Shown here: piece after piece, positions 42,201 to 49,127 of the stretch | Numbering within the stretch: position 1 is the first letter of the stretch | Layout: the number at the start of each line of letters is the position of its first letter | From: DSSB01 sp046346845 | Lineage (GTDB): Bacteria; UBA10199; DSSB01 | Assembly (NCBI GenBank): GCA_046346845.1 | Contig: JAXMHH010000002.1 | Location: forward strand, 524,341-588,340 | Direction of reading: 5' to 3' | DNA length: 64,000 bases | Notes under the pieces: model-generated | The model's input: the letters and a program-made list of their open reading frames with translations, nothing else | Database searches by the model: none | Told to the model about the DNA's origin: nothing | Translations under genes and position numbers: made by a program

Positions 42201-45200
42201 ACCTGGATGCGATGCTCCAGGTGATTGCGGATGGCCTGTAACTCCGCCTCGATGGGAGGGAGCAGGTCTTTCGCCTCTTGCGCGATATATTCCCGTTGCT
42301 TGAGTTTAAGCGCTATCCATTCCCCCATGGGATTCCCCTGGGTTTGGAGATAGTCCGCAAGGACCGTCCAACACTCCCGAATTGCCGGATTGTTTGGATT
42401 TGTGGCTTGGAGCTGAAGCAACTCATCCTTGAGCCGTTGGAGTTGGGGATCCGGCTTGGTTCCGGCCGAGGTATTTTTTTTTTCTCCTTGGCGGCCTCCC
42501 CACCCGCCCACGCCATTGCCACCGAGGGCTATCCAAAAGGGGGCGAGGAGGGGGTGGTTTAGGAGGCTGAGGTTGGGGTGCGAGGGGAGCTTGGTTTCCG
42601 TCGCTTGGGTTGGGGCGTCTTTGGACTTTGCGTTGAAGAAGAGCTTGCCGACGTCTTGTACGGTACGACGCAGCGTTTCCCGAACCTTGTCACTGAAGAG
42701 GAGGGTTGTGATGCCGCCGAGGACGATGCCTAGCAGGCTGGGGTGTCCATTGTGAAAAACCTCTGCGCCTAGGAGCGCGGGGCCGGCGAGGAACATTTTG
42801 GAGGAGGAGGTGCCGTCGCGAGGAGGGCGTCTAAGTTTGAAACGTTCTCCGCGAAAATCGACCAAGCTGGGAAGGGATTCGGCGATTGCCCGTTCAAGTT
42901 CTTCGTTAATTCCGTTGCCATAAAGATCCAACGACTCAAGGTTGCCGAAGCCCTCCGAGTTTGCGATGGCGTTGGCACCTTCGTCGCGAATCTGGTTGTA
43001 GGGAAGTATCAACCTCTTGAGGCTGCCAAGGCCCTCCGAGTTTGCGATGGCGAGTGCGCCGTCATCGCCAATTCCGTTGGAATTAAGATTCAATGATCCG
43101 AGATTACGAAGATTTTCTGAGTTTGCGATAGCGCTGGCGCCGTCATCGCCAATTCCGTTGAAGTGTAGATCCAAGAAGTTGAGATTTCGAAGATTCTTAG
43201 AGTCCGCAATAATGCGGGCGCAGTCAGGGCCAAGGCGACACCAAGACAAACTTAAAGATAGGATACCTTGGATATTCTTTAAGCCGACGATGGATCGGAG
43301 GTCCTCAATGGTGATTTTAGCCGTGCCAAAGTTCAAAACCCTGAACAGTCGACTAAAGTCGCTGCTAAAGAATTTTTCAATGGCTGTTGAATAACCTTCA
43401 CTTGGCCTTTCTGCGAACTCCAAACCAAACCCAAACCTTGGACCGAAACTGATTCGGAAAATATTTTTGTAGCCAAGGCTGTGGTTGATCTCCCGTTCTA
43501 TGTCCTTTCTCACCCCTACGATCTTCTCCACGAGCGAGGCAAGGTTGCCCGTCTCCCCGCGTGCGATCCGGGAATTTCGCTCTAGCTCGAGGGCAATTAG
43601 GTCGCCTTGGGGATTGCCTTGGGTCTGGAGATGGTCCGCGATGACCTCCCAGTGTTCTTGAATCGCGGGGTCGTCGGGGTCTTTTATTTGAAGTTGCAAT
43701 AACTCCTCATTGAGGAGCCTTAATTGTGGATCTGGAGAGGCCTCGGCTGCCGCGTCTTTTCTTTCTCTTGCACGTCCTCCCCACCCGCCCACGCCGTTGT
43801 TGCCCAAGACCAACATTCCCAAGGCCCCAAGCGGGTTCCGCAGAAATCGCAATCCCGCACGAGCCTCCTCGGGAGTGAGCGGCGGGTTTTGGATCGGTTT
43901 TTTCGACTCCTTAGGCTCCGGCTTCTCCGGGGTTGGAATCGCCATCGTCTTCACCTGCGCCATAGCGAGTGCCTTGGCCTCCGAGTCGGACAGCCCTTTG
44001 GCCTTCGCCTGGGCATAGGCCTGAGGCATGGCCTCCAAGCGCGCGTGGGCCAAGCTCTCCTCCCGTTGGATGACGCCCTCAGTGGCGGCGTGGAAGACCT
44101 GGGCCCCGTAATGCATCGACAGCATGCGCAGGCCGTGGCCCCCGATTCGCTCGAAGAAGGACTGCGGCGAATCCCCCTGGTGCAGGTAAAGGTCCAGCTC
44201 GCCCATGCCGCTCGCGACCAAGGTCTGGGTGCCGAAGCTTCCGATCGCGTTAAGCGATTGCTTGAGGAGGGTCGAATTTCCGCCCTGCTTGGCGAGCAGG
44301 AGGGCGGTCTCATCGATGGCAAGACCCTTGGCCGCCTTGCCCCAGAGCTTGCCGCCGCCGTGGAAGGCCGCACTCATCACGACGTTCCAACCGATCGCCT
44401 GAACCTGCTCCTTCCAGTCGAAGGCCCGAGGCCCGTCCGGGTCGCTCAAGTCGTGCATCCATTGGGCGGTGGTGACGGGGTTGGTCGCCTGCTGCAGGAC
44501 GCCCTCGGTAATACAACCGCCGGTCCAGGTGAGAAGCCTGGCGCCGAAGTTCCCCAAGCGACCCATTTGGGCCAGGCGCAGGACGGCCGCGCTGCCCGCC
44601 AGCTCCGAACGCACCGCCGCCCCCGCCCCCATCGTGATGGGCATCGTCACCGCCGTGATCACCACTTCGTCCACCAAGCGGTCGAGGCCCTCGTCCGAGA
44701 AGTTGAACCACTCGTCCAAGGGGTCCTTCATGTCGACATAGATCTCCCAGGCCTCCCGGGCGAGGGGATCGCTGATTTGATGGGCTTGGTATTTTTCCTG
44801 AAGCTTGGCAAAGGCCGCCTTCTTGATCTTGGCGAGGATCTTCTCCTGCTCGGAGGCCGTGACCATGGCGTCGATCTCGGAAGTCGTGGGAATGCCGTTG
44901 GGATACCTCGCCGCATAGGCCTTTGGATCGCGCGTCTTGAGGTGCTTGAGGCTGTCTTGGACCTGACGCCGGGTCTTGTCTCTGTCGGCCTCGACTTCCC
45001 TTTGGATAGCCTCCTTCTCGGAGGCGGGGATCAAGGCCACCGTCTCTTGAATCTCCCGGCTGAGCAATTCTTCCAAGATCGCCCCCGCCGCCTCGTAGCT
45101 GCCGTTTCGTCCCCGAATCGCCTTCGCCGTCTCCAACAAGTGGGTCCGGCGGGCTTCGGGGCTCTGCATCTTCTCCAAACCCTCGCGGGTGTGCAGCCTC

Positions 45201-46990
45201 AGCAGGGCATCGAAGGTCTTGTCCTCGAAGCCGATGAGCTCGGGGCTCTGGCGCTCTTCGAAATAGTCGGAATTTAGCTTCAGCCTGCGATCCGGGGCCC
45301 GCGAGACTTGAAGCTGGCCGCCCTTCAGGAGGACGACGCGTTCCTGCTCGCCCGCGGGGAAGGAGACCAGCCTGCCGTCGGGCAGCTCAATCTCGCCGCC
45401 CGCCTTGCCGATGACGATGCGCAGCACTTCTGGGAACTCGGCCGTCATGGAGGCGGCCGGTACCAAGAGGGCCCCGCCTTCCAGCTTGACGTAGGCGGTT
45501 CCAGCAAAGGCCTGTGCGTCGAACAACGAAGGATCCGGGGTTTCCCGCTGAAAGGCCTTGAGCAAGGCTTGATCCCGCTTCTTCTGGGCCCAAAACTCTT
45601 CGGATCCGGTTTGGGGAGCCCGGTAAACGAGTGCTTGTCTTAGCTGGGGTCCTAGGACCCGATCTTTTTGGAAGGCTTTAAGCTGTGCCGCCCCTTGGGT
45701 CTTGTAGAGCTCTTGGGCCTCTTCCAGGGTATCGGCCAATCCGGCCTCGAGGGCCTGCTTCAAGCCGGCGAGATAGGCCTTGTGCTGGCGGTAGTTTCTC
45801 TCGGCGGTGCTGAGGAGCATCTCGGGATTGTTGCGGCGCTGGGCGATGAGTGTTTCGTTCTGCTGCTCGAGTTGGGCCAGCGAGATCAGGCTGAGCTCGC
45901 GCAAGTTGGACCGAGCTTGCGCCAACATGGAGGCAAAGTTTGGGTCTTCGGGCTGTCCCGGACAGGAGGCCTTGAAGTCTCGCAGTTTGATTTGGGCCAA
46001 GGGCAGGTTGCCGTCCATTAAGGCGATTTGACTTTCGAGGAAGAGTCGCTTCGATGGATCGGTCTCGGATTCCAGGCTGGCTTTAAGTTTGCCCGGCCTG
46101 GCGAGTTTGGCGATCTCGGAAAAGACTTCTAGCTTTTTCCCGTCATCGAGTTTGGTGAAGGCATCGGAGAAATCCAAGGTCTTCTTGCCGCCCGAGCCTT
46201 GGGTCAGGGTGACGTAAGATGAAAGGCCTGGGGGAATGGCAGCGACAAAGCCTTCGGCGGCCAGCTGCTTTGACTCGGCCACGAGTGACCGCAGACCTTG
46301 CTCTTGGGAGAGCTTTTTCAACTCTGGGATTTGCTCGCGGTAGGCCTTGAGATCACCTGCCAATTGGGGATCGAGGGCCGCGGCGGCCTCGAAGTCTTTC
46401 AAGGCGGAGTCGAGGTCCCCGGTTTGGTGCCTGAGATGGGCACGGGCCAGGAGGACTTCGGGGTTTTTGCCGTCAGTTTCGAGGACGAGCTGGTCGATCA
46501 GGCGTAGGTTCTTCTTCAGCCAATCCTCGGCCTGTTCGGCCTTGCCTTGCAGGGAGAAGATCACCGCATGGAGGGTCTTGGCCTGGATCAGGGCGAGGCG
46601 GTAAGAGACGGAGTCGAGGGCCTCCTCTTTGAGTTGGGCGCTGAGCTCGGTGAAGTAGGTCTTTTGCAACTGAAGCAGGGCCTCGTTGGCGGCCGGCAAG
46701 TCTTGCTTGGCGAAGAGGTCATGGGCCTTCGCAAGTTGGGTCTTTAGGCCGGCCTCGAGTTTTACCAGTTCTTCGCTGCTTGAATCCGAAGAGAATAGGC
46801 GAAGAATAGACGAGCCGAAATTGCCAAGCGATGGGAATGCCTTGGAGAGGAATTCCAGGGAGGAAGAGTTGTGAAAGCGATCGGGGAGATGGTGCGAGTT
46901 TTCGGGGGGCTTTTGGTTTCCGGCCTCAGGCTGTTGAGCCGAAGGGCGTAAAGGCGCGGAGTTTAGGTTTTTGAGCCCGGCTTTCTCCAT
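36230..46990 (-). CDS. 3586-residue LRR / transglutaminase-like / HEAT repeat protein (sigma-54 regulon)
   Basis: A very large modular protein. TPR-like helices (about 60-260) are followed by a hydrophobic helical region (about 800-1060). Two blocks then repeat: a short domain like the LRR repeat-companion family TIGR02996 (about 1100 and 1530), then RNI-type leucine-rich repeats (about 1243-1373 and 1637-1870). Each block is followed by a LAGPxLLGAE hydrophobic hairpin; a related hairpin recurs near 3290. Eight GLDSxxAWxxR repeats span about 2334-2560. A transglutaminase-like domain (about 2870-3070) has a plausible Cys3001-His3038-Asp3058 triad. HEAT/PBS repeats (about 3364-3582) end the protein. 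There is no signal peptide. The sigma-54 promoter at 47004-47018 predicts only a 2-nt leader and no ribosome site precedes the ATG, so translation may be leaderless. Function unknown; scaffold or effector is possible. Confidence 0.92.
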   Translation of the reverse strand: MEKAGLKNLNSAPLRPSAQQPEAGNQKPPENSHHLPDRFHNSSSLEFLSKAFPSLGNFGSSILRLFSSDSSSEELVKLEAGLKTQLAKAHDLFAKQDLPAANEALLQLQKTYFTELSAQLKEEALDSVSYRLALIQAKTLHAVIFSLQGKAEQAEDWLKKNLRLIDQLVLETDGKNPEVLLARAHLRHQTGDLDSALKDFEAAAALDPQLAGDLKAYREQIPELKKLSQEQGLRSLVAESKQLAAEGFVAAIPPGLSSYVTLTQGSGGKKTLDFSDAFTKLDDGKKLEVFSEIAKLARPGKLKASLESETDPSKRLFLESQIALMDGNLPLAQIKLRDFKASCPGQPEDPNFASMLAQARSNLRELSLISLAQLEQQNETLIAQRRNNPEMLLSTAERNYRQHKAYLAGLKQALEAGLADTLEEAQELYKTQGAAQLKAFQKDRVLGPQLRQALVYRAPQTGSEEFWAQKKRDQALLKAFQRETPDPSLFDAQAFAGTAYVKLEGGALLVPAASMTAEFPEVLRIVIGKAGGEIELPDGRLVSFPAGEQERVVLLKGGQLQVSRAPDRRLKLNSDYFEERQSPELIGFEDKTFDALLRLHTREGLEKMQSPEARRTHLLETAKAIRGRNGSYEAAGAILEELLSREIQETVALIPASEKEAIQREVEADRDKTRRQVQDSLKHLKTRDPKAYAARYPNGIPTTSEIDAMVTASEQEKILAKIKKAAFAKLQEKYQAHQISDPLAREAWEIYVDMKDPLDEWFNFSDEGLDRLVDEVVITAVTMPITMGAGAAVRSELAGSAAVLRLAQMGRLGNFGARLLTWTGGCITEGVLQQATNPVTTAQWMHDLSDPDGPRAFDWKEQVQAIGWNVVMSAAFHGGGKLWGKAAKGLAIDETALLLAKQGGNSTLLKQSLNAIGSFGTQTLVASGMGELDLYLHQGDSPQSFFERIGGHGLRMLSMHYGAQVFHAATEGVIQREESLAHARLEAMPQAYAQAKAKGLSDSEAKALAMAQVKTMAIPTPEKPEPKESKKPIQNPPLTPEEARAGLRFLRNPLGALGMLVLGNNGVGGWGGRARERKDAAAEASPDPQLRLLNEELLQLQIKDPDDPAIQEHWEVIADHLQTQGNPQGDLIALELERNSRIARGETGNLASLVEKIVGVRKDIEREINHSLGYKNIFRISFGPRFGFGLEFAERPSEGYSTAIEKFFSSDFSRLFRVLNFGTAKITIEDLRSIVGLKNIQGILSLSLSWCRLGPDCARIIADSKNLRNLNFLDLHFNGIGDDGASAIANSENLRNLGSLNLNSNGIGDDGALAIANSEGLGSLKRLILPYNQIRDEGANAIANSEGFGNLESLDLYGNGINEELERAIAESLPSLVDFRGERFKLRRPPRDGTSSSKMFLAGPALLGAEVFHNGHPSLLGIVLGGITTLLFSDKVRETLRRTVQDVGKLFFNAKSKDAPTQATETKLPSHPNLSLLNHPLLAPFWIALGGNGVGGWGGRQGEKKNTSAGTKPDPQLQRLKDELLQLQATNPNNPAIRECWTVLADYLQTQGNPMGEWIALKLKQREYIAQEAKDLLPPIEAELQAIRNHLEHRIQVLAKDKDLHLHFDPEIGFILQWQGVSEDPSQSITKVLASKYGSLIQSLDLQYTRLGDEGIRALAASKYLSNITHLNLGLNKIGDDGLRAIAASKHLRNLVDLNLSGNFFGIDGLKALAASENLRKLSSLTLVRASIGNDKVRVLVKSPTLTNLVRLNLRENVIGNEGVIALASSPNFRKLKELNLISNRLGREGHLGIPLDFLVNLETLNLDNNYLGPEGVVSLSQSPTLRNLRSLSLNGVAMDEAGAQHLVDSPYLKGLTSLWVQDNDLSEGTMTRIQESFPELTEFNGKKFRRSKESSDTETLPPAASSMMLAGPSLLGAEFLHTGQVSPLALIAGGLVTLLGNGKAREALSQAFRQIRDSFFDSKAKEHPLQNKPLSVEEARSGLKWLRHPLVAMGWMALGIDGFGSSPPMRPKPSFDERRNQLFDAAASSLKPGQEVELVSRILEYSIEDGLQLADRLGLSPAQMQAAVLTPGFAARHLAIHNEIEAKTTLHRPSILKNLGDQLEKRKGQEGLSPSLLQAFEDLYLEAFRMRKPIHIKNEKIETRSTTEIEPEILASEYLAEWKGLLEGRYYAADVLRILKEKAGEDSAPDLETLLDFDGFGQIAFDESGMKMPTRPPMREISIAEQALRSYCQEQGMDVEEILYSLRSSRVLAFRPIMKIKEDMAKQALRKKWEKISPSGWEIRLNPATDRFEAEYNNPNSELASLVKEISERLHFSQLQSDPSLHPETICLNLLGLDSAAAWDLREKLEAPLRALSLGGLESGRAMAMRRAMIESGSASKEEMEGIAASLAGLDSAESYQMRYQLLRAGTDPGLIAAGLLGLDSENSWEMRGFLRKFGSCPNEIAMSLTGIDSDRAWDLRRILAKSETTQDYLLMSLAGLDSERAWQLRDSLWREDLGSSGQLNYGEAALTSLMGLESDRAWKKRDSIWLEAGHQSRFFALAKGLAGLRSGRASQMRRMLSKKMLVKTEPWVAFSERSFGEFSQIGYDQGLEVRFQYSGKNGGPNRYAIQFICFSRLLRRSLYLTEQHQDLLKRLNLVHQPSLEEINKHPSTLLMEPDKCERSILETNALAAKILTDFGRMAPEIAREMLQRNPALPDRAPAELTKQLLARMFPETYAPKPKPSFWQRLIQVISRSDSTSPIDTSGAFLEKDQTLLKGGSNRHRDKRPLLLASDAIDALLVTRILGRLDLSNGALGKTAIPLSREISGPAVETKLTLSAIPKEGTLSLPLPPDGKLVPGKIRGLDAKGNEIPLTARIDSQGKASVDIPIPLSQVSYAITKPAKTNPISDLREREYAQFLRELDPIARRDLTAPIPGLPVDLTARLHEPDFLRLAPKEKVLRIQAMVRELGWYDKKNDEVSSQKVGRPVAEQIFFSEQRLAELRKKDPSIPAKKRFAGVCSDFALITAAMLREAGFAAGILEGIQLQGKEAKLDDLHSCAFLPWPGKPGKFLLIPVDGTPSTNPETKPEEDSTPDSMRETDPSLEESNLGGNGQNIPTDLEDNSRPRRNERTETPTSLPIESESRRSHLRILRRVLEATLYSGLGRQGKKLDENALADFFKREIEQERASLAPEDTETPADAELRELLRDYARRFQRSGAAKNATEAWALLEMIGVLAAPSLDDAERRAFAVLARQLYYLDLAEEQRPSPDGIRQQESQSFGKKIPSDPPTNLAIAAPLLFGLDGVVEHGSLTALLATACLAIGMNFGAIGAVFHEVKLGLLGRAADWLRGRSRTTSPPALPPLDLPPASIHYRDNFSTMGLTRLSKLQNELTHWNFQRRRQAALELRHYPEASPVLLLALKDPHPLVRRTAIESLGVLRAHEAIPHLLSLLRTDEPRVRDQALETLVLLEAKEAIPEIIAALQDPEPTIRQTAARTLGTWSVTQAIPHLILVLQDPCVSVSLAALDALRLLQAREAIPAITQLFRDENQDPDLRQEAIDTLVNFGALEILDALYTHSLFDPDIEIRKTADWAIEELEKMSKAGA

Positions 46991-47003
46991 GCTGCACGGA
47001 ATT

Positions 47004-47018
47004 GCAAGGGAAGGGCCA
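47004..47018 (-). promoter_or_regulatory. Sigma-54 (-24/-12) promoter of the giant LRR gene
   Basis: TGGCCCTTCCCTTGC on the minus strand has correct spacing and TGGC/TTGC cores. The predicted start near 46992 is only 2 bases before the ATG at 46990, so the mRNA would be leaderless unless translation begins further inside. Confidence 0.7.
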
Positions 47019-47099
47019 CGGCATTCAGTTTAAAAAATACAATAATTTCCAATAGTAATCACAGAATTCCCCAGCGAAGGGGCGCTAGAGTCGAGCCAA

Positions 47100-47117
47100 T
47101 TTGCCGAATTTGCCTAA
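47100..47117. promoter_or_regulatory. Tandem TTTGCCGAA repeat upstream of the giant LRR gene
   Basis: TTTGCCGAA (47100-47108) is followed directly by TTTGCCTAA (47109-47117), 82 bp upstream of the -24 element at 47004-47018. The arrangement matches the 30084-30101 site. Confidence 0.65.
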
Positions 47118-47179
47118 TGGGATGAGAAAAAGTGAGGTTTCACCAAAAGTTCTCAGGGCAATGCCCCCCATCCCTGGTC

Positions 47180-49033
47180 CTAGGCCATGTCTGGGGACCG
47201 ATGGCTAAAGTCGAAGTTCTCCGAGGTCACCTCGACTTTTTCCGGCGGGGGCTCGGGCCAGCGTTCTTGGGCATTCATGTAGGGGAATTTTCCATTGCCG
47301 TCGGCCTCGCCCTTCAAGGTGCCGTCTTTGTTGAACAAGGCCTTCGCCCACTCGGAATGCGGACCGGGGACGTAGACCAAGAAGGCTGCCGCCTCCTGCA
47401 CCTTTTGGCAGAGGGCCTTGCGGATGAAGTCGTCGAGCTCCGTCTCGCTCCAGTTTTGGCCGAAGAGTTTCGCCTGTTCCTGCACCGCCTCCGGACCCTC
47501 GGGGATGCTCTGAGCCAGGATCTGCTCGATGTTGTTGGGCTGGATCTTTTCGTCGCGCAACAGGACGATCGAGGCGTTGACCTCCTCCCAATTTTCCGAA
47601 TGCAGCAGGAGGGGCATCACGTCCTTCAGATAGGCCTGGGCCTGGGCGGCGTTTTCCTGGTCTTCCTTGCGGAATTTTTCTTTGAGATCCGAATTATCCT
47701 TTGACACGCCCCATTCCATCGCGGAGGGAGCGACCGCGCGGAACACCCGACGCGACTTGTTCAGCCAGGAGAGCGGGTTGACGCATTTCCAAAAGCTGTA
47801 ATCGTAGAGGCCGTCGTCGTGGTAAACCTTATCGGTGACGCGGCTGTTGAGTGATTCCTCGTAGTCGTCGCCGACCACCCAGCGGTGGAAGACGTAGTTC
47901 AGTCCGGCGACCGCGGCGAGGCCCCAGGTGGCGCGGGAGGCGAAGCCCCCGACCCGGCTCAGGGCCGGCGATGCGGCCACGCGAGCCGCCAGGCCGGTGC
48001 GGGCGGCGATCGAGGGGCCGAAGAAACCCACTCCGCCGGCGACCCATTTGCCGTAATGGCGGATGGGATTGTCTTTGTCGAGAAAGAGTCCGGTGGCCTC
48101 GTCAAAGGCGGTGTAGCCAAGCAGGCCGTAGCCGAGGTTGCGAAACAGGGGCAGGCCGCCCATCTGTCGAAAGGCCTGCGACGCGAGGAATCTCTTGCCG
48201 ATTTTGTAGAGGCCCATGATGGCGAGGAGATTGGCGACGCCGTAAAATCCGTAAGTCAGGTAACTCGTGGTGCGGCGCTCCGAGGCGTTCATGTCCTGGC
48301 AGTCCGGGCTGAGCAGTTCCCACTCGCCCACCAATCTCCTCGTCATGGAGCAGGCGTCGGTCATCTCGAGGAAGCGCGCGGGTTCCGCGCTCTCCTCTTC
48401 CTTGAGGAGGCCGGCGCGCAGCGCCATCTGGTGGGCGCTGACGTCCACGTCGCCCGCGCAGAAGAGGTTTTTCGCCCGGCTTTCGAAGAGGAGGCTGTAG
48501 CTGCCGTCGCCGGGGACGGGGTTTTGGATGCGGACGTGGGCGAGGTCGAAGCGTTCTGCCGCCACGTCTCCAAAGCGGCTCTGCAGCAGGCTGCGGCAGC
48601 CTGCGGCGAATTGCTCCCCGCTGGAGTATTTTCCGGCCTCCGTCAGGCCGGCCTGCGAATCCACGCAGCTCATCCCTCCGAATTCCTCGGCCCCCGCGAG
48701 CAGGGCCGTGGCGGCGCAGGCGTCGTCGATCCAGCCGCCGCCCAGCGGGCGGTCTTGGCCCTTGCCGCGGCCGCCGCCGCGGATCAGCAATTCGCGCCCC
48801 TCCCAGAGCCATTGCCCCGAGCAGGAAAAATTGCGCGCGGGATCGTCATAGAGCAGCTCGAAGCGCCCGTCGCCCGCATGACGGTTGAAGACGCGAACCT
48901 TGCTGTTATCGAATAGGGATGAAGCGTTTCCCGGCAGGCGGCTCTGCAGCTCGGCCTGGCAGGTATTGCGGTAGATTTGAAAGGAAGCGAGTTGCTCCGC
49001 TCCGACTGGAACGGGTTTGATTTCCCCCGACAT
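47180..49033 (-). CDS. Family A protein with duplicated GDG/Cys domain
   Basis: A 617-residue protein of unknown function, paralogous to the next gene (49128-51038) from the first codons (MSGEIKPVP). The N-terminal half holds two copies of a domain of about 90-110 residues: GDGRFELLYDD with FSC, DDAC and SCVD, then GDGSYSLLFES with LFC, TDAC and DCQD, so each copy keeps three cysteines. A Gly/Ala-rich helical middle follows (with GGVGFFGPSIAARTGLAARV), then charged helices. There is no signal peptide, and disulfides in the cytoplasm would be unusual, so export by a non-Sec route is possible. A G-rich ribosome site (GGGGGC, 3-4 bases from ATG) precedes it. No sigma-54 promoter was seen. Confidence 0.88.
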   Translation of the reverse strand: MSGEIKPVPVGAEQLASFQIYRNTCQAELQSRLPGNASSLFDNSKVRVFNRHAGDGRFELLYDDPARNFSCSGQWLWEGRELLIRGGGRGKGQDRPLGGGWIDDACAATALLAGAEEFGGMSCVDSQAGLTEAGKYSSGEQFAAGCRSLLQSRFGDVAAERFDLAHVRIQNPVPGDGSYSLLFESRAKNLFCAGDVDVSAHQMALRAGLLKEEESAEPARFLEMTDACSMTRRLVGEWELLSPDCQDMNASERRTTSYLTYGFYGVANLLAIMGLYKIGKRFLASQAFRQMGGLPLFRNLGYGLLGYTAFDEATGLFLDKDNPIRHYGKWVAGGVGFFGPSIAARTGLAARVAASPALSRVGGFASRATWGLAAVAGLNYVFHRWVVGDDYEESLNSRVTDKVYHDDGLYDYSFWKCVNPLSWLNKSRRVFRAVAPSAMEWGVSKDNSDLKEKFRKEDQENAAQAQAYLKDVMPLLLHSENWEEVNASIVLLRDEKIQPNNIEQILAQSIPEGPEAVQEQAKLFGQNWSETELDDFIRKALCQKVQEAAAFLVYVPGPHSEWAKALFNKDGTLKGEADGNGKFPYMNAQERWPEPPPEKVEVTSENFDFSHRSPDMA

Positions 49034-49062
49034 TTTGCCCCCACAACCGTCTTTTTACCCCG

Positions 49063-49101
49063 GACGGTCGAAAACCCTTGTCGTGGATAGTATCGACCGT
49101 C
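49063..49101. repeat. 9-bp inverted repeat in the leader of the 47180-49033 gene
   Basis: GACGGTCGA (49063-49071) and TCGACCGTC (49093-49101) flank a 21-base spacer, 30-70 bp before the ATG at 49033. It may be an operator or an mRNA hairpin, and could also help end the upstream gene, though no T-run follows. Confidence 0.6.
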
Positions 49102-49127
49102 GGAACGATAGGTTGCGGGAAATCGGA

